Positions 16,901-25,100 of a stretch of 42,271 nt of DNA are shown here, one piece after another. Both the position numbers and the translations under genes were made by a program. The notes beneath the pieces were generated by a model. That model made no database searches. It was not told the DNA's origin and saw only the letters and a list, made by a program, of their open reading frames with translations. Numbering within the stretch: the stretch's first letter is position 1; each line of letters begins with the position of its first letter. Origin of the DNA: Candidatus Omnitrophota bacterium (GTDB lineage: Bacteria; Omnitrophota; Gorgyraeia; Zapsychrales; Zapsychraceae); assembly GCA_020429915.1 (NCBI GenBank), contig JAGQKV010000027.1, positions 1 through 42,271 on the forward strand, given 5' to 3'.

Positions 16901-19135
16901 CCGGCCCAATTGGCCGACGCCACCAAAACACTGACCGCACGGGAATTGGCCGAGCTGGCCCCGACGCTGTCGAGCCAGCAAATGGCCGAATTGGCGAAAA
17001 CTTTGACGGCCCGCGAACTGGCGGAGATGGCCGAAACCATGAGCGCGCGCCAACTGGCCGAACTGGCTGAGACCATGACGTCACGTCAACTCGCCGAAGT
17101 TGCCGAGACGATGACCGGCGCGCGGCTGCAGGACTTCCTTAAGACACTATCGCCCGTCCAATTGGTGGACGCGACCAAGACGTTAACCGGACAACAGGTC
17201 CGCGAATTGGCCGAGACGATGACATCGCGCGAGTTGGCCCAAATGGCGGAAACCTTGACCGAACGCCAATTGGCCGAACTGGCCGAGACCATGTCGGAAC
17301 GCCAACTGGCCGATTTGGCCAAGACCGTGGCTGAACGGAATTTGATGGAAGAGCTCGGCGAAACCTTGACCGAAACGCAGATGGCGCGGTTGGCGGAAAC
17401 ATTATCGCCGTCGCAGATCGCTCAGGTCGGCGACGTCTTGCTCGGCAAGGAGGCCACGAATCTTACCGAGACATTAACGGAACGTCAACTGGCTCAACTG
17501 GGTGAAACCTTAACCATCGAGCAGATGGAAAAACTGGCTTCCCAGGTGACCGGTTCCGCCGGACGTGAGTTGAGTGAAGATGTCGTCGGTGTCGGATCCA
17601 GAGAGGTCCTGGAAAATATGACGTTCGAACAGATGATCGCGCGTATTCAGACGCGAAATATCATTGAGACGACCGAGGCCCTTACCCGGCGGGCATTGGA
17701 ACTGGGTGCTTCCAAGGCCGAAGTCGCTGCGGCCTCGGCCAATGATCGGTTGCTGCAGTTGGTCCTCGAAAAGGAAGGGCTCAATGTGGTGAGTTCTTCC
17801 TACGCGCGTGAAATCATGGCCATCAGTACGCGTGTCTTTTCCGGAAACGCCACCGCCGCCGACCGTGCCGCATTGCAAAATATGATGGAGGCCTCAGCTT
17901 CACGCGGTATGAATTTCTTCGATGAACTGGCCCGGTCGGGTACCGCCAGTCTGGAAGAAGGCTTCCAGCCCGTTATCAACGAAGGCGCGGTCGAGGTCCT
18001 GGAGGTCTTTGCCAAGGCCGGTGTTCAGCAGGGTAGCGGGCCGGTGGTCAAATTGACGAGCCGTCAGGCCGCCCAACTCGGCGAGACGCTCACCGCCGAG
18101 CAGATGTCCAAACTCACGCAGCAGTTGGGAACCGGTCAGACCACAAATCTTGGCGAGACGTTGACGCAAAGCCAACTGCTGGAAATCACGCAACAGCTCA
18201 CCCCGCAGCAAATGAGTTATTTCGCGGAGACCTTGAGTCTGAATCAAATCAAACAAGCGGCGGTCACAATGACGCCGGCGCAGGTGTCCGAGGCGGCGAA
18301 GACACTGACCAGCCGCGAAATCGCGCAATTGGCGGAGACGTTGACCGAGAAACAAGCCAGAGGGCTGTCGGAAACGATCGTCGAACAAAGCGTGGCCGAT
18401 CTCGGCAAGACCCTGACCGCGCAGGAAATGACGGCGGTGACGGAAACATTCTCACGACGGCAGATCGCTGCGCTGGCCGAGACGCTGACCGAGTCGCAGC
18501 TTAAAGATGTCACCGAGGTCATCGGCGGCAATGCCACCGGATCATTGACGGAGAAATTTACCACGCAGGAATTAAAGAATATTGCCGAAGCCCTCACCGG
18601 AGAACAACTGGAGCGGCTCGTTCAGAACGTGGGAGACGATACCGGTATGGCCGTGCTGGAGCACGTGACCGGCCTCGGGTCGCGTCAGGCCCTGGAGAGA
18701 ATGCCGGCGAATCGCTTTATGATGGAGCTGTTGGCCAAAGTCGAAGACAATGCCGTTGAAGCCCTGAGCCAGGCGGCCCGCGAGTCCGGCGTGCCGGACG
18801 CGGTGATCCGCGCGGCCTCCAAGACGCGTAATCCCGTCGAGGAGTTGGCCACGGCCGTGGCGCGCGCGAACAATCAGGAGATTGTGACCAGTTCATCCGC
18901 CCGTGATCTGATGGCCCTGTCCACGCGGATCATGCAGGGCACCACGAATGAATTTGAAGAGGCCTTTGTGCAGCGCGCCATCCGTGAGGCAGAAGCCCGC
19001 GGCGCCGATTATTTTGAGGAACTGGGACGCAAGGTCGTTGTCTCGGGAGAAGAAGGCATTGAGCAGGTCCTCAATCCGGACCTGATCAATCAATTGCGTC
19101 AGACCGCCATCCAAAAGGGATGGGTGACACCATAA
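7895..19135 (+). CDS. Giant (3746-residue) multi-repeat surface protein
   Basis: The start ATG overlaps the upstream stop region (ATGACTAG), so translation is probably coupled. Order of regions by residue: 8-45 hydrophobic export signal; 55-69 IFADGFESGDAVRWS, a motif of secreted proteins; ~110-330 coiled coil; ~359-543 cysteine-rich; ~561-744 Gly/Pro/Thr-rich linker; 746-1161 four helical modules each bracketed by DPC cysteines; ~1189-1285 second cysteine-rich module, shared with the next gene; ~1366-1540 long charged coiled coil; ~1541-1565 hydrophobic segment; 1696-1858, 3230-3380 and 3590-3746 three copies of one helical domain; 1860-2085 23-residue repeats; 2086-3153 89 copies of a 12-residue repeat; ~3384-3576 a diverged second 12-residue array. 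No enzyme motif is seen. A structural, adhesive or cell-contact role is inferred. No known family covers the repeats as far as I can tell. Confidence 0.93.
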   Translation: MTSGTERTLRKFISTVTVVCFMTVNAVPFPGMPVFETREAAAESVRVPMPDPDSIFADGFESGDAVRWSDALDVDRAEEDPVTDVALSPTRGAATVNQMIVDSARASERAQAQSDFVDDAVIDRAGRQTDDVFNAFDDFSRAVNNQYAQLDQLFAAHNDLYSYINGLDRVSDQNAIDFNRQTDILAQQVDPMIQQSRNMANRATSVDRQLDSLSDSISKARMSQGPAGSAVAQLRQSVDATRRAFGELQAAAQHQGIKLGGRTGEVDGFLDGLSRNADDLDNYIQQQDAYLGRGKGFLDQARNAVGRLKDEAQVQQAYFEQAREFFRGSKITSDNNFTPVNNPAGIMRAGEHVNEDDLCQSLDENWYSFETCDDKCDYRPCLYKGGRGYTACYECPSPDSESCYDYGMIPLLHPFCGPGGFCQQTPEMWCGPPYTFTDKYKQSQTCTFCAMRKDECATKGVSGSGMWYPACQAACANTGGKCQFDGFYMEPDIWGHTDTLSCWRCEPPPPPSTCEDLKWGHTLKADCDANCNAPDMCVQGMFEMRAADEYLHRLARKAGMDPGRPPGGGDNGGPVGPGPESPEGPGGQPGGTPGGTPGEGGQAGGGGFAPGQGQGSGGRGGQEVPGGEGPDPTGTKPTPPAPGGTSSGGGATTVGGGEGPRPTGTQSTGTPAPTGEGGGTTTSGEQPGGEERTPPPTPSRPKPPESAERPQKPAGTKPERPTGVKTENPPQVELKSEPTPTQEAKDPCEGRRAFETPASDESDLKKNMRSRMLEAARGGAGTFREFQSSIMDNTNASDQEIAAYGELMNELQAWSSDPCNGRTRAPGGTSSGSGGESPQPTPTETPAPTSEQPRPTETTSQTPADPCAGKRSFASPAEGESGDKRAMRNRIIHSMRDGSESFRGFIESMIGENSTANEIERRLFVELIKELQEWAKDPCNNRQREAVTPTRETPSAPAPTAGTGTQGEDPCAGKRTFFQSPDNESAGKKAMRARMINAMRSGAEAFQTLQSDVMDGSNSSQDDIRDFGELMQELRTWANDPCNPSSRARGGTSSGGGSEAPRPTSTTSPPPQTSQPRDGATTASRAPDPCAGKRAFGTPPAGEDQRKTSLRRRFIAAAQDGGDTFNTFYQRNMENGSDETKRWLRELMDEAALMLRDPCFNKNAESQNATASRPRLTEQGTEYLAAGGCANSPGLINKDSCEGYCRYRNRDNGLSTACIPTLKAPNGEQCYACPGTPEATHPGQPGCYQIGKMTKVGCESICENKCEGDGTAPNTEQCWRCKADAQWTQAPETRQVPQESEDPKPEERDPYANRRTRDGRVVPTYASRGEEMTDEDRAKAAAQLAAMFETGQQQGGVADANYEQTREQYNTNISIQEQIKAEQRREWQKMEEKYAEWNRRHQEFLAQPTAYEQFLIDKAEEEQRIDREKDELRAEIGSIQGRMLNEIREEIKENSDLYDPYILKYISVAAEMQHETRRLEAMAIRGMMIAQMRIKAIELYMEQHAAELEEKPYLKRYLTRMKLRAQLQEIENQQTILETTLLVRVGLLIDVIVFLATLGSSAVGKGMMAAEEAAMRTTLAAARSQAGKGTAYVVGEVLVPRVGEMGAGEAFAAANARFWGTQAARETGEALTTSAARNALTTGSTELAGRGAKELVEEGGELLGREGGEALASGARRETSEALARELGEEASEEVVSPGVRELLENWTLDNDFMLKMNILAKGEAEAMASLLRRGAELGMSKAEMAAYSSLDDLMREITERGGGKIVEYATRFGPGETLTQEVVGLGVRILKGSTKEGDAALLRRLVQDFERQGLNFFDELARSGTLGDDGFQQLFLKEGIDTMRNFFVRNAGSDAAEGTVRLTANQVQNILNNATVRMTQEQIEAVGRMGIQAAEDGTVRLTQEQMRRFGLEGVEAAADGTVKLTQGQLNQMLNRTGQEVTEATVRMTEQELAAMGRLGLQAAEDGTVKLTQQQMQSFAREGIEVAADGTVKLTRNQINQLLNQAGREASEATIRMTQQQLDDIARIAGGQLDETLILSKNQINQLLSQAGDAAAGMGDETVRLTQQQLKNMLGSGNRQGAVDLARTLTGRELAEAAETMSARELAELAETLTTRQLAEMAETMGPRQMAELMETLSERKMAELAETLTARQLAETAKTMTGRELAEMAETLSGRQLAEMAETMSSRRLAEMAETLTSRQLAEMAETLSSRQLAEMAETMTGARLQDFLKTLSPAQLADATKTLTSRELAEMAETMTTRELAEIAETLSTQQLAEMAETLSARQLAEMAETLSARQMAELAETLTSRQLAELAETLTSRQLAEMAETLSSRQLAEMAETLSSRQLAEMAETLSERQIAELAETLTERNLPELARTLTSRELAEQAPTLTGAALQDALKTLTPAQLQDLTRTMTSRELAEAARTLSSRELAEMAETLSARQLAEMAETLSSRQLAELAETLTSRQLAEMAETLSSRQLAEMAETLTSRQLAEMAETMTSRQLAEVAETMTGARLQDFLKTLSPAQLADATRTLTSRELAELAETMSARELAEIAETLSTRQLAEMAETLSSRQLAEMAETLSSRQLAEMAETMTGARLQDFLKTLSPAQLADATKTLSSRELAEMAETMTARELAEIAETLSTRQLAEMAETLSSRQLAEMAETLSSRQLAEMAETMTGARLQDFLKTLSPAQLADATKTLTSRELAEMAETMSARELAEIAETLSSRQLAEMAETLSSRQLAELAETLSARQLAELAETMSARQVAELAETLTARNMSELAETLVGRGFAEQAETLTGAALQDALKTLTPAQLQDLTRTMTSRELAEAARTLTSRELAEMAETLTSRQLAEMAETLSSRQLAEMAETLSSRQLAELAETLSARQLAELAETMGSRQLAELAETMTGARLQDFLKTLSPAQLADATKTLTSRELAEMAETMSARELAELAETMSARELAEMAETLSARQLAEMAETMSSRQLAEMAETMTGARLQDFLKTLSPAQLADATKTLTARELAELAPTLSSQQMAELAKTLTARELAEMAETMSARQLAELAETMTSRQLAEVAETMTGARLQDFLKTLSPVQLVDATKTLTGQQVRELAETMTSRELAQMAETLTERQLAELAETMSERQLADLAKTVAERNLMEELGETLTETQMARLAETLSPSQIAQVGDVLLGKEATNLTETLTERQLAQLGETLTIEQMEKLASQVTGSAGRELSEDVVGVGSREVLENMTFEQMIARIQTRNIIETTEALTRRALELGASKAEVAAASANDRLLQLVLEKEGLNVVSSSYAREIMAISTRVFSGNATAADRAALQNMMEASASRGMNFFDELARSGTASLEEGFQPVINEGAVEVLEVFAKAGVQQGSGPVVKLTSRQAAQLGETLTAEQMSKLTQQLGTGQTTNLGETLTQSQLLEITQQLTPQQMSYFAETLSLNQIKQAAVTMTPAQVSEAAKTLTSREIAQLAETLTEKQARGLSETIVEQSVADLGKTLTAQEMTAVTETFSRRQIAALAETLTESQLKDVTEVIGGNATGSLTEKFTTQELKNIAEALTGEQLERLVQNVGDDTGMAVLEHVTGLGSRQALERMPANRFMMELLAKVEDNAVEALSQAARESGVPDAVIRAASKTRNPVEELATAVARANNQEIVTSSSARDLMALSTRIMQGTTNEFEEAFVQRAIREAEARGADYFEELGRKVVVSGEEGIEQVLNPDLINQLRQTAIQKGWVTP
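10130..11382 (+). repeat. Four DPC-bracketed helical modules inside the giant protein
   Basis: Four modules begin at 10130, 10487, 10799 and 11156, each with DPC(A/E)G(K/R)R. About 71 residues later each ends in a second DPC followed by N or F. Between the cysteines is a charged helical segment (MR-x-R-x-I/M ... F ... GELM-x-EL-x-x-W). Gly/Thr/Pro-rich spacers of varying length separate the modules. The paired cysteines probably close each module with a disulfide, consistent with export. Confidence 0.85.
13472..14140 (+). repeat. 23-residue (69-bp) LTxxQ repeats in the giant protein
   Basis: About ten units have the pattern T-V-[RK]-[LM]-T-x-x-[QE]-[LIM] followed by a Gly/Ala-rich stretch ending A-A-x-D-G or similar. 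Six of the units are exactly 23 residues; others vary by a few residues. They run directly into the 12-residue array and share its T-[LM]-T-x-x-Q-L core. Confidence 0.85.
14150..17353 (+). repeat. 89 contiguous 36-bp (12-residue) repeats in strict register
   Basis: Consensus unit: A-E-T-[LM]-[ST]-[SA]-R-[QE]-L-A-E-[MLI]. The first unit starts at 14150 and the last full unit ends at 17353, exactly 89 x 36 bp. All nine marker sub-units (TGA-[RA]-LQD) start at distances that are multiples of 36 bp. Codons vary widely between units while the residues are kept, showing selection on the protein. Position 5 (S/T) and position 8 (Q/E) form a helix capping box, so each unit probably begins a short helix. 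Confidence 0.95.
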
Positions 19136-19137
19136 GA

Positions 19138-22100
19138 ATGAAAAATAAAATAAACATCTATTTGCTGACATTGGGCATGTTGTGTCTGCCGGCCGTCGTG
19201 CAGGCACAGGTTTCCGATCGGATGCAGAACCGGTTCAACAACGCCGTCAATCAAGGACAGCGCGGAATCGACGGGCTGCTCAGTGAAATCGTGTCTATGC
19301 CCGACGGGCCGAGCAAAGATTGGCAGATGCGGCAATTCGGCGAAGCCTACCAAAAGGCTCAGGAAGACTTGGCCCTGCCCGGCCAGGAGGCCGCGCGACG
19401 GGCTCGCGATCAACAGCGCGCCCAGGAAGAACGGGAACGCCGGCGCAATAAGGACAAGGAAGGCGAAGAAGGCGGCGATAATAACCAGGGCGGTAATCAG
19501 GGAGGCAACCAAGGCGGTAATCAGGGTGGTAATCAGGGCGGCGGCACCGGCGGTGGCGGCGCTTCATACACCGATTTTACCGATCTGGAAATTGTTACCG
19601 ATCCGTGGGGACGCATTATCGAAATCAAGGAAAAGGAAACTCCTCCCCCGACGCCTCCGCCTGACCCGAACAATCCCAACCAGCCGCAACAACCGCCGCA
19701 ACCGCAGGGTCCGGAAGAACCCGGTGACGTTCCGGAGTTGCATGAATTTGACGCCGATAAGGACGGACAGTTGACGGCTTCCGAACTGGAACATTGGCGC
19801 CGGGCTTGGGAAGACTGGATGAAGAAAAAGGAAGAGTGGGATAAAGAACAGCAGAAGAAAGAAGAGGAAGGCCAGGGCGGCGGACCCGGCGGTGGTCCCG
19901 GCGGCGGTGGCGGCGATGATGACGGCGACGACGGTGATGATGACGACGACGCGACACGCATGTTCCGGCTCAATTGCTGGTACTGTAAGGATATGCCGTT
20001 GCAGCATCAATGCGAGGACGGTTTTATCGGCGGGTGCACGCCCGATCCGTGCGAAGGTGTGCGCGAGTGCTGGGAGTGGACCGAGACCGCCGTTGACGGG
20101 TCCACGGTCACCTGCCACAGCTGCGACGAGAAGGATGTGGATCCATGTGAACGTTTCCAGATGACCAGCAATTCCAACTGTGATAATCAGTGTCCTGAAG
20201 GCGCGGCCGTTTGTGAAGAGGTCCGGATTGATCCCGCGACCGGCACCATTCGCGGGCAGTCGGCGATGCGTGACGACCTAAAATGTTACCGCTGCAAGGA
20301 CATCACCGAGGGGTGCGTGGAAGCGGACATGATGGATCAGGACTCCTGCCTGGATTATTGCCACGGTGTCGGTGAGTGTGTTCCCGGCGGCAAGGCGCCG
20401 AACGGAGAACAGTGCTACGAATGTCATGAGACTATCGATGACCGGAATTGTTATCAGATCGACAAGCAAACATGGATCGGGTGCAAGTCCCTGTGCGAAC
20501 AGGAAGGCGGGCGCTGTCTGGCCGACGGCCGCGCGCCGAATGGCGAAATGTGCTGGAAGTGTTACAACAAGTCGGAACTGGAAGGGTGCCTGCAATACGG
20601 ATACCTGGACGCCGACAAATGTTCCGATGAATGTCACGGTGTGGGCGAATGTTCGCCGTCGCTGCGGGCTCCGAACGGCGAGACATGCTATGAGTGTGTG
20701 AAGGACGACGAAAAAGGCTGCGTGCAAAGCGACCTGATGACCATCCGCATGTGCGAAAGCTATTGTATGGATGCGGGCGGACAATGTGTCCCGGGAGAAC
20801 GCGCGCCGAACGGGGAGCAGTGTTTCAAATGCGAGAATGAGACCGACGGTAAAGACTGTGCTTCGCAGGATAAATTCAACAAGGATACCTGCGACCAATA
20901 CTGCAAGGACATCGGCGAATGTCTGCCCGACGGTATCGCTCCGAACAATGAACCGTGTTTCTACTGCAAGGAAATCAGCGGCTACCAGCAAAAGTGCGGT
21001 TTGCTGGAGCTGGGTGTCGGCGGATGTCCGGGGACTTGTTCCGAGGACGAGGACTGCCGGACGGTCACCCTGGAAGATCAGACCGTTTGCCACAAGTGTT
21101 CCGTCAAGGAAACCGAAGACGACAGGTGCGAGGCGGCCGAAGCCCTGCCGGGTGACTGTCCGGGCAGCTGTTCGGAGGATGAGGACTGCGAGCCGAGTAT
21201 TCTGGCCGACGGAACCAAGTGCCACAATTGCCATCCTAAAGAAGATAACTGTGAAGATTACGGATTTACCGAACAATGTCCGCAGGGGCAAGTGTGCCAT
21301 CCGGCCGCAACTTTGTCGGGCAAGGAGTGCTGCGAATGCCGGCCGGAGATCATCAAAGATCCGTGTGAGCAGGCCGAAGCGCTGCCGGGAGATTGTCCGG
21401 GGAGCTGTTCGGCGGATGAGAACTGCGAGCCCAGTATTTTGGCGGACGGAACCCGTTGTCACAATTGTGTGGAAAAGGAAGCGTGCGAAAAGGCCGAGGC
21501 GCTGCCCGGCGACTGTCCCGGCAGCTGTTCATCCACGCAAACCTGCGATCCGAGTATCTTGCCGGACGGGACCCGCTGTCACAATTGCATCGATAAGCAT
21601 CCGTGCGAAGTAGCAGATGTGCTGGCCGGGGATTGCCCGGGAACATGTTCGGCGGACCAGGAGTGTGATCCTTCGATCCTGGCCGACGGGACCCGGTGCC
21701 ATATGTGCCGGGAAAAACCCGATCCTTGTTTGGATGTCCAGTGTCCGGGGAACACAGACTGTCAGACTTACGAATGTGTGGACGGTGATTGCATCGGAAC
21801 GAACAAAGAAGGTTTCTGCGACGATCAGAATAAGTGCACATCCGGCGATCAGTGTTCCGCCGGGGAATGCCGTGGGGCGCCTGTCGAGGTGCCGGCAGCA
21901 ACGCAGTGTATGTCCTACAGCTGCGATCCGGCCGTGGGTATCAAACAGGAGCCGAAGGCCGGAAGCACCTGTGACGACGGCGATCCGTGTACCGGCGGGG
22001 ATGCCTGCCAGCAGGACGGCAGCTGCCGCGGGCGGCCGATCACCGGATGCGATTCGGACTGTGAACGTGTGCTGCCGGGCAGTACCGGCGACGCGGGTTG

Positions 22101-25100
22101 CGGGGGCAAGTGCCCGTCGGAATTGTGCGAGAAGACTCCGGTCTACGGCGCGAACAACGCCACCGGTATCGCCTACTATTGTTACAAGTGCAAGGACGAT
22201 CCGTGCGCGAACGTTCAGTGCCCCGCCTCCACGGATTGTGTCAACCATACCTGCGTGAACGGCGACTGTGTGGCGGAATACAAGGAAGGTCCCTGTGATG
22301 ACAACGACAAGTGCACCGGCAATGATCAATGTTCAGCCGGCGAATGCCGTGGGACGCCCGTTGAACCGCCGTCGGACACAGTCTGCATGAGCTACCGTTG
22401 TGATGCGGCTACCGGACAAATCAAGGAAGAACCCAAGGCCGGACAGTCCTGTGATGACGGCGATGTCTGCACCGGTCAGGACCAATGCCAGTCCGACGGA
22501 TCCTGTAAGGGGCGTCCGATCACCGGCTGCGCCAAGACTTGCGAAGAGGCTGATTTAAAACCGGGCGTTTGTCCTGGGGACTGCGATCCTTCTTCCAGCT
22601 GTTCGCCGTCCGATTTGCCGAATGGCACGAAATGTCATATGTGCTATGCCACGGATATTGCGGGAGATTGCCGGGCCGCAGGGATGGCTGACGGCGGCTG
22701 CCCGGGAATATGCGACTTGGGCGAAAAGTGTATTTCCGACAGGGTGAACGGGGTTCTTTGTCATGCCTGTGAAAAAGATGAATGTTACTACGCCTCGATG
22801 CAACCCGGAGGATGCCCCGGGACATGCGAGAGCAAAAAGGAATGTGAATCGGCCACCATCAGCGGACAGGAATGTCACCGGTGCGCTCCGCCCAAAGATG
22901 AAACCCAATGCAGCTACGGCTATGCTCCCGGTTCGTGCGACGGACATGCCTGCAGTTCCGATGAAAAGTGCTTTCAAATCGAAGGTCCGTGTTTTGCCTG
23001 CCGTAAGTGGACCTGTGATCCGCCGTTGATGGACGCCGACGGGTGTCCGCAATGTCATGCCAGCGGCGGCAAATGCTGGCCGATCATGACGCTGGCCTCC
23101 GAAGTCGGCAACGCGCCGCAGTGTTTCCGTTGCGATAAACCGCAAAGCTGTGAGGAGTACGGGCAATTGAGCGCCTGTTTCGAATGTCCGCCGGGGACGC
23201 TCTGCATCCCGGGCCGGACCATCGTCGATCAATACACGGGCGACGCCTTCCGCTGCGTGAACTGTTTGCGTCCGACCAAGGTTGAAGTGACCTACGTTAT
23301 CATTATTATCGAAACGCCGCGCTACCGCGTGGTGCTCGGGGATGACGGTAAAGAACGTTTCGAGCCGCTCTCCGTGATGGCCCTGGCCAAGCAGGAAGGC
23401 GGGAAAGTCATGAACACCGTCGGCGAATGGAAGAAGATCACCAGCATGTTCGGCGGCCTGAACGCGGGGCTCGGGCCGGCCGGTTTCGTGACTTCGGGAA
23501 ATATCAGTATGGACCAGCTGTCCGGAATTCTGCAAAGCCAGTTGGATAAAGGCGGCAGCTTCACCACCGGATGTTTCGACGATGCCATCGGTCAGGCCGA
23601 TCAAGACGCCGCGCAGCAGGGACTGCCGACCAGCGAAGACATGCAGGGGATCAGCAAAGAGCGCAAAAAGGATAAGGAACGCCGTGACAAGGAAGTCCTC
23701 AGCAAGGAACAGATGAAAGAGGCCGACGAGGCCGGTACGCCGGCGGTGACCGGTCCGATCGTGGCGTGCGGCAACGAAGGCCGCGAAAAGGTCTTTAAGA
23801 TCTACGATGCCGCCGGTCGGCTCATCGACACGGTCACCCAGGATATGTTGTCGATGAACCCGAATATCATTTCCGAAAAACTGAGCCTCGCCCAACACTT
23901 TTCCGACATATCGGTCCAATTGGGCGGCAAAGGGATCGCCGACTATGTGCAGCGTTTTACGGGGCTGCCGGTGCGCGAAATGCAAAGTTATGCCGCACAG
24001 ATTCAGAAGTACAAGAGCATGGCGGACAAGGCCGTGTCGCTGACGGAACAACGCAAGCGCGAGAAAGGCAAGAAGCGGGGTGACGAGCCGGAGGAAGAGG
24101 TCTTCCCGAACGATCCGCTTTATCAGGCGCCGGGTGAGAAAAAGAAGAAGAAACTGCTTGGCATCCTGGGCAGCGCCAAGAAGGCCGCGCCGATCACTAT
24201 CGGCAGCACCATGAAGATGGGAGGCGGCCAAACCATCGGCGGGGGATCGGACCGGGGGGGCAGTGAAGAAGAAATTAAAGATCAGTGGGGGCTGCATGAA
24301 ATCGGCTACACCCCGTGGACCGATCCCGACTCCGCCTGGAACGTTGTTCCGGCTACCGAACGTAATATCACTGTGGCGGTAGTCGACTCCGGGCTGGATA
24401 TGGGACATCCGGACGCGCCGGAGTTTATCTGGACCAACCCCAAAGAAATTCCCGACAACGGTGTGGATGACGACGGCAACGGATTTGTCGACGACGTTCA
24501 CGGCTGGAACTTCTTGACGGAAAGCCACGACTTTACGGACCGCCGCGGTCACGGAACCTTTGTCGCCGGAATCATTGCCGCCAAGACCAATAACGGTATT
24601 GGGATCGCGGGGATCAATCCGGGGGCCGTGATCATGCCGGTCGTGGTGGCCGATGAGGAAGGGGAGACGGACAGCTTGGCGATCTTCCGCGGGATCAACT
24701 ACGCGGTCAATCACGGGGCGCGCGTCATTAACGTCAGTCTCGGGGCGCCCGGCGTTTCCAAGATCGAACAGCTGGCGATTCAACGGGCGTATGATATGGG
24801 CGCGCTGGTGGTGGTGGCCGCCGGAAACACCAACGACGACATCCGCGAATTCGGCCCGTCGTCGTCCAAGCATGTTATCTCCGTCGGTCAAATCGATTAC
24901 AGCGGCGAGCGCAGTACTGTTTCCAGCCAGGGCGCGAATCTGGCCTTGCTGGCCCCGGGGGAAAAGATTTGGTCGCTGTGTTCGCGGGATACGAAGGATA
25001 TCAAACCTTCGATTATCGAGTTCGGCTATTATCCGCAAGACGGGACCTCCTTCGCAACACCGATGGTGTCTGCGACGGCTTCTCTTATTTGGGCGAAAAA

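Noticed and set aside
14150-17353. 36-bp periodic repeats as a CRISPR array
   Set aside because: Units are contiguous with no spacers, differ in sequence, and form one open frame with conserved residues; no cas genes are near.
14150-17353. TAL-effector-like DNA-binding repeats (LTPxQ-like cores)
   Set aside because: The unit is 12 rather than ~34 residues, lacks the repeat-variable diresidue, and the protein is exported.
13265-17402. Many minus-strand ORFs opposite the repeats (e.g. 15120-16220, 16428-17084)
   Set aside because: They are frame shadows created by the repeat and codon bias; they have Pro/Ser/Arg-rich nonsense composition and no ribosome sites.
22555-25038. 827-codon minus-strand ORF antisense to the protease giant
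   Set aside because: The plus strand encodes an intact S8 domain with all catalytic residues here; the antisense product shows no family features.
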